A stretch of DNA of 64,000 bases from Echinarachnius parma (taxonomy: Eukaryota; Echinodermata; Echinoidea; Clypeasteroida; Echinarachniidae): contig JBAMJV010007965.1 in the NCBI GenBank assembly GCA_037951105.1, forward strand, positions 1 to 64,000, in the 5' to 3' direction. The first letter of the stretch is position 1, and each line of letters starts with the position of its first letter. Position numbers and translations under genes: made by a program. The notes beneath the pieces were generated by a model. The model was not told where the DNA came from, did not search any database, and saw only the letters and a list, made by a program, of their open reading frames with translations. Shown one piece after another: positions 59,536 to 64,000 of the stretch.

Positions 59536-59790
59536 AGTGGCGTACCCAGGATTTTTTCAAGGGGTGGGTGTTGGGGGGGGGGGGGGGATATTTCGTCAGA
59601 CAAATTGAAGTAAGCGGGGGGAGTGTGGGTAGGGGGTGTCCGTAGAAAATGACCGCAGCCGAGGACGAGACCAGGACCGGTCACAAATTTCGAGGCCGAG
59701 ACCAAGACATTTCTTGAATTATGTAAGGGGGTGGGGATGGGGGTAGGTGGGTGTCCATCCCCCTGCCCCCAGGCCTGTGTACGCCTATTA
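59536..59790. mobile_element. Small MITE (CAGTGGCGTACCCAGG)
   Basis: Starts CAGTGGCGTACCCAGGA with a G run and ends near GGCCTGTGTACGCCTATT, an imperfect inverse. The left end is shared with the repeat array start at about 12311. It contains GAGGCCGAGACCAAGAC in common with that array's first segment. Confidence 0.5.
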
Positions 59791-59963
59791 TTGGTATTTA
59801 CAGGTATAGGTAGGACGGGTTCGTTCACGATTAAATTTACCGAGAATTAGTCTCTTCTCAACGACAATTTACATTAATTTGCTTTACGCAAGCGCCAATT
59901 TACGTGAGCTTTCATGAATTGCATATAGTATATCTACAAACTGTTGGGTCACGTAACCCAACA

Positions 59964-62219
59964 CAGTGTTGTATCCGAGTCCACCCAATCCGAGTCCGAG
60001 ACCGAGTCCGAGTCCAGACTGTCCGAGTCCGAGACCGAGACCGAGTCCAGACCATCCGAGTCCGAGTCCGAGTCCGAGTCCAGACCATCCGAGTCCGAGT
60101 CCGAGTCCGAGTCTTTTTTTTTTTTATTAATTATTTTTACATTGATTCATTTTCTTTTCCAAAGGCAATTGATCTATCACTCAATCAAGTGATTAACCCT
60201 AGATATGTGTCACATAATATGCACTCATTCAGGGCTCCACACTCACGTTTTTTTAACTGGCCCTTTTGGGCCAGTAGATTTGTTTCAATTATTGTATGGG
60301 TATATTCGTTTTTTACTTATTATTGCGTTATGAGGGTAATATAATCACCCGACGTCAGGGGTGTCTATCCGTTTTTGAGATTGGGGGGGGGGCGAAATTT
60401 GAAAAAAATTTCCAGAGTGACCACTGAGAGAGCTAAAAAACCCACATTGGCATGCCCGGAAGTTTTGATTATGCGGTCATTGAAAGTGTCTTGATGGCTC
60501 GACGACCTGACTTGGGGGGAACCCACATTTGGGGACAATAATGGGGGTCCAGGGGGCGGAGCCCCGGAAGCTTTTAGATTTCAGACATTTGCTCCTAGCA
60601 TGGGTGTTGTATAAAATAGTGAACCTACTCATAACGTATTTTTAAAGGCATAGCGAGAAAAGACTGAGCCTTGCATGAGATGGATCCACGTGATCATGTA
60701 TACTATAGAGCCATCGATATAGTCTAGGGCATTGGGCTCCCATGAAACTAAGCAAGGGCGTCAACAATTTCTCAAAAGTGTAGGGGAGACATTGCGAGGA
60801 AGCGAAGCGACCGAGCGGGGGAGGGTGTGGGAGGGGGTGTCCCCTCCCACAGTAGGGAGCTTTTGCATTTTTGGGCGTGAAATTGTGCGATTTGGTGCAC
60901 ACCTGAGACAGAATTTCACGTAATATGAAGTATATAGGTATGGAACCAAACATATATAATGACAAAGGGAGGGGACAATCTGCTCTTTTCAAATGTGGGG
61001 GGACATGATATTCTAATTTGATTTGCGTTCAGCGCATATGTACCGAGATTATTTTATTTTCTGTGACGTGATGAGGGTTTAATAAACTTCGTTGAGGTGT
61101 GCGTTTGAGAAATTACGCTGCCCAACACGTTTCAAAAGGTGAGTTCCCGCAACCCAAATGAAACTTGCAATATGAGAAACTGTATGCGCGCGAGCGCGCG
61201 GCAAAAAAAGAGATTTACAGTCTTTTTCAAACTAAAAAACGGCTATTTTGAAGATTAATTATTTATAAATGTGTCTTTCCCCTCTTTGGCATTATATCAC
61301 TCGATTTTTTTCTTCCTCATTTTCGGAATTATTGGGGGGGCGAAATGATATGTTCGCCCCCCCCAATATTTTCATTGGGGGGGGGGGGGGGGCGACCGCC
61401 CCCCCTGGCCCCCCCCCCCCCCCCCCCCCCAGGATCGACACCCCTGCCCGACGTTGTGAAATATTATGTATGCGAGCGAGCGAAGCTTGAACATTTTAAC
61501 AATTTCACAGCGGAAAATCCCAAAATCCCGGAGAAAATGAGGGAGAAAAGAGGGAAAGGAATAAATGAAAAAGGGACCCATGTCTAAGGGTTTATTTTTT
61601 TAATAGGACCCATGTCTAAGGATTTTTTATGAAAAGGGGATCCATGTCTAAGGATTTTTTTATGAAAAGGGGATCCATGTCTAAGGATCTTTTTTGAAAA
61701 AGTCATCCCCGTATACCCAATATACGTGAGTACCCCCCCCCCCCCCCCCGGGTGTTTGATAGCCGAACATGTTCAGAATCGCGGTGTCAATTCATAAACA
61801 AGACAGTATAAAATGAAAGCATACCTATCAAATATAAGCTTGGGCTATTTGTTATGGATTTGTCACCTGCGTGTCCATTTGTTTCCCACAAAGGTGATTT
61901 TTTGCTCACTTTCTTGTCGGCTGTCAGTTCATTCGCGATCTCTTTTTTCAAGCAACAATCGCTTGGTGGATTGGATAATATTTGGCTTGTTTCTTGCAAG
62001 AATTATAGCACAGAATAGCCAATATACAAATATACAAAATATACGGAAATTGGCCGGTCTCGAGCTGGACTCGGCCCGAGTCATCGAGTCCACGACCTTC
62101 GAGTCCGAGTCCGAGGCCGAGTCCGGAGTCCCCGAGTCCGAGTCCGAGGCCGAGGCCGGCAATTGCCGGCCTCGAGTCCGGACTCGAGACCAAGACCGGC
62201 CTCGAGTCATACAACACTG
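59964..62219 (-). mobile_element. hAT-like composite element, copy 2 (2,256 bp, inverted relative to copy 1)
   Basis: Starts CAGTGTTGTATCCGAGTCC and ends ACTCGAG...TACAACACTG, with ACCCAACA duplicated exactly at 59956-59963 and 62220-62227. The content is the reverse complement of 30639-32894 with very few differences, including the nested element. The duplications differ between the two copies, so they are independent insertions of the same composite. Confidence 0.88.
60356..61446 (-). mobile_element. hAT-like element CAGGGGTGTC, nested in the composite (copy 2)
   Basis: Starts CAGGGGTGTCTATCC and ends GGATCGACACCCCTG, with CCCGACGT duplicated at 60348-60355 and 61447-61454, the same site as in copy 1. 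Long G and C runs lie inside both ends. Confidence 0.85.
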
Positions 62220-62227
62220 ACCCAACA

Positions 62228-62316
62228 CTTCGTAGATTTGGGTGACCTGTTTCACAAAAGGTACAGAACCTTCACGTGACGTGACGTGAACGTGACGTGA
62301 CTGTTCGTACCAAGCC
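62228..62316. repeat. Right arm of the inverted repeat flanking hAT composite copy 2
   Basis: CTTCGTAGATTTGGGTGACC...GGTACAGAACC...GACTGTTCGTACCAAGCC is the inverse of 58729-58830. The composite inserted directly against this arm. Confidence 0.7.
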
Positions 62317-64000
62317 AGTTGTAGGTATGGTGTGATATTCAAAATTTGCCAATCGGACATCATGACGTCATCAAATTGCCATGAAAAGCGAAAATTTAAT
62401 TTTGATTGATTTCATAAATTTTGTATTATGTTTGGAAGGTGCAGTTGTGTTTCTATCTCCTTCGATTCTGCTCGAATACGTCTACAATTTTGATATGTTG
62501 TAGCGGAGATCTGGAGGAAAAATAATATGTTCCTATTATTTTGCACAAATAATGGCAACATTTGTTTTTCCTTTATTGCAATTTAGCATACAAATATTTC
62601 AAGATATTCCGAGTAAGCCGTTATATTTCTTTTGTTTCGTACTTATGGTGTTTTTAATTAGATATTTGAAACAGTAATTGGTTCTCCAAACAGGGCACAT
62701 CAAATTGATGCATATAATGCCTTGCTAATTAACGTGACTAAGCCGCCCTCCCCAAAGTAAGTGGCTTCGCCCCTATTACTACGTCATACAATTTCATATA
62801 ACGCCCACCTCTTTCAGTAACGGTCAAAATAATCTCTCAACCCTAGCGTTTGCGTGTAGTAATCCCTATTAGCGCTGCAATAATGGAGAAAGGTGATTTT
62901 GACTCGACTGTATCAACGTAATTCGATCCCTACGAACTGAAGTATATACCGCGATAACACGGCCCTCTCTTCCTACACACGAAGTGGGGATCAAGTATTG
63001 TGCCTGGAAAGTTGTTGTCTCTTCTCTGATCAACACGTTATTTACAGGTAAGACAATATAATTTCTATCTTACATGGATAATTGAAGTTACATCGCATTT
63101 ATAATGTTAAGGTAGTCATGTTAAAGTATATATTTATAATGATGAGATGGAAACTAGTGGAATTATGAGGGAAGAGTTTGAGAGAGATTATACTAGTTAT
63201 AGTTGTATAACTTGCTGAATATTGAGAATAATCTTTGTATTGTTTATGGTAATTATCTAAGTAATAATTATATACTGGTTGATCAATGTAAAAGAGAGAC
63301 ACAAGTTGTGAATTAATACATGTATATTATAAGTGAGTATACTGTTGCATAAAGATTTAGCATGAGGTACTGCTGTGAACAGTGAAGATTAACTTTGAAT
63401 GTTCGATGTGAACGGGACCTAATACTTATTTGTCTGTGTGTTCTCCTATACTTATGATTGTATAAATTTGTGGAACCAGCCAAAGCATAAAGCCCGTGTG
63501 TATGAAAAGGGTGTTAGTTATTCCAATCGCCCCTTACCGAAACTAAAATTGAGATAAACAAACGTATATCTGCAGTCTGTCTCATTCACGAAATGGTTGA
63601 AAAAGTGTAGTCTTATGGATCAGACCCATTTAGTATATCATATTGTATTGTACATCGACGAAACGTACACAATACATAGCTGACCTTAGAATAGTAATTC
63701 AAATTGTCTGGAATATAAAATAACTAGGAAGACTGGTAATTGTGTATGTGGAAAATGATGTATTCGCTTCTCTGAGAAACCCTCCCAAAAGAATAACTTT
63801 GTACGATTGCATGGTTTAAAGGTACACTTGAGTATTGGTACTTCCCGAAATGCCCATGACACAAAATTGGTTGGTTCTATTCAATTAGAAAGTTCCTTGA
63901 ATAAAACATGTAAAATGAGAATCATTCCCTTTCAAATGTTCTCATAATTGTAAAATTTCATTCAAAAATATTTTATTTATATCGTCTAGCCAATCGATAT
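62317..64000. other. No gene recognised
   Basis: AT-rich. A good splice-donor-like sequence, TTTACAG|GTAAGACA, is at about 63042-63056 on the plus strand and could end a non-coding first exon of a gene to the right, but nothing else supports it. Confidence 0.3.

Noticed and set aside
63042..63056. First exon ending at a consensus splice donor
   Set aside because: One good donor sequence alone is insufficient; no coding or transcript evidence in the window.

Overview
This window is animal nuclear DNA, not bacterial, viral or organellar. Coding exons are short and bounded by consensus GT/AG splice sites. Intergenic DNA is AT-rich and crowded with inverted-repeat elements, microsatellites and long G/C homopolymers, and there is an interstitial TTAGGG tract. 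The mix of non-LTR retrotransposon debris, many small terminal-inverted-repeat (TIR) elements, hAT-like non-autonomous elements and lineage-expanded zinc-finger/CXC genes suggests a marine invertebrate, perhaps a deuterostome. I cannot name the species or phylum from the sequence alone.

Layout. Positions 1-11.6 kb: two tandem minus-strand paralogs of an EXD1/Egalitarian-like DEDDy 3'-5' exonuclease family gene. The upstream one (8.04-10.98 kb) shows four coding exons. The next one enters the window at its left edge with only its first 29 codons. Both keep a related promoter block. Between them lie a decayed CR1/L2-like LINE, a hAT-like element, several MITEs and a MITE carrying telomere repeats. 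Positions 11.6-18 kb hold tandem repeats and a 2-kb TIR element. Positions 18.1-28.6 kb hold an inverted, divergently transcribed duplication of a small KCTD/BTB-like gene. Its arms flank a dead L1/Tx1-like LINE that contains four further levels of nested insertions.

Positions 28.6-43.4 kb are mostly repeats: two copies of a small retroposon with a hammerhead-like core, a 2.26-kb hAT-like composite with a second hAT-like element nested inside it, and another hAT-like element. Positions 43.4-53.2 kb hold a minus-strand, multi-domain, frame-broken gene that looks like an animal-expanded transposon-like family. It has N-terminal zinc-binding motifs, a transposase-like region with a GDWH motif, a PIN/FEN-like nuclease region, a tesmin/TSO1 CXC domain and an acidic tail. 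Upstream of it on the same strand are exons encoding an SGNH/GDSL-hydrolase-like domain and Ala/Pro repeats, possibly one transcription unit. A 1.65-kb element with perfect 27-bp TIRs interrupts it.

Positions 53.2-64 kb hold a 941-bp near-perfect palindrome with a 9-bp target duplication (Mutator-like foldback) and a second, inverted copy of the 2.26-kb hAT composite with its own 8-bp target duplication. The last 1.7 kb shows nothing I can assign. Nothing here forms a metabolic operon. What the window displays is gene duplication in tandem and inverted form, with heavy nested transposition. The best candidate for an undescribed system is the 43.4-53.2 kb locus.
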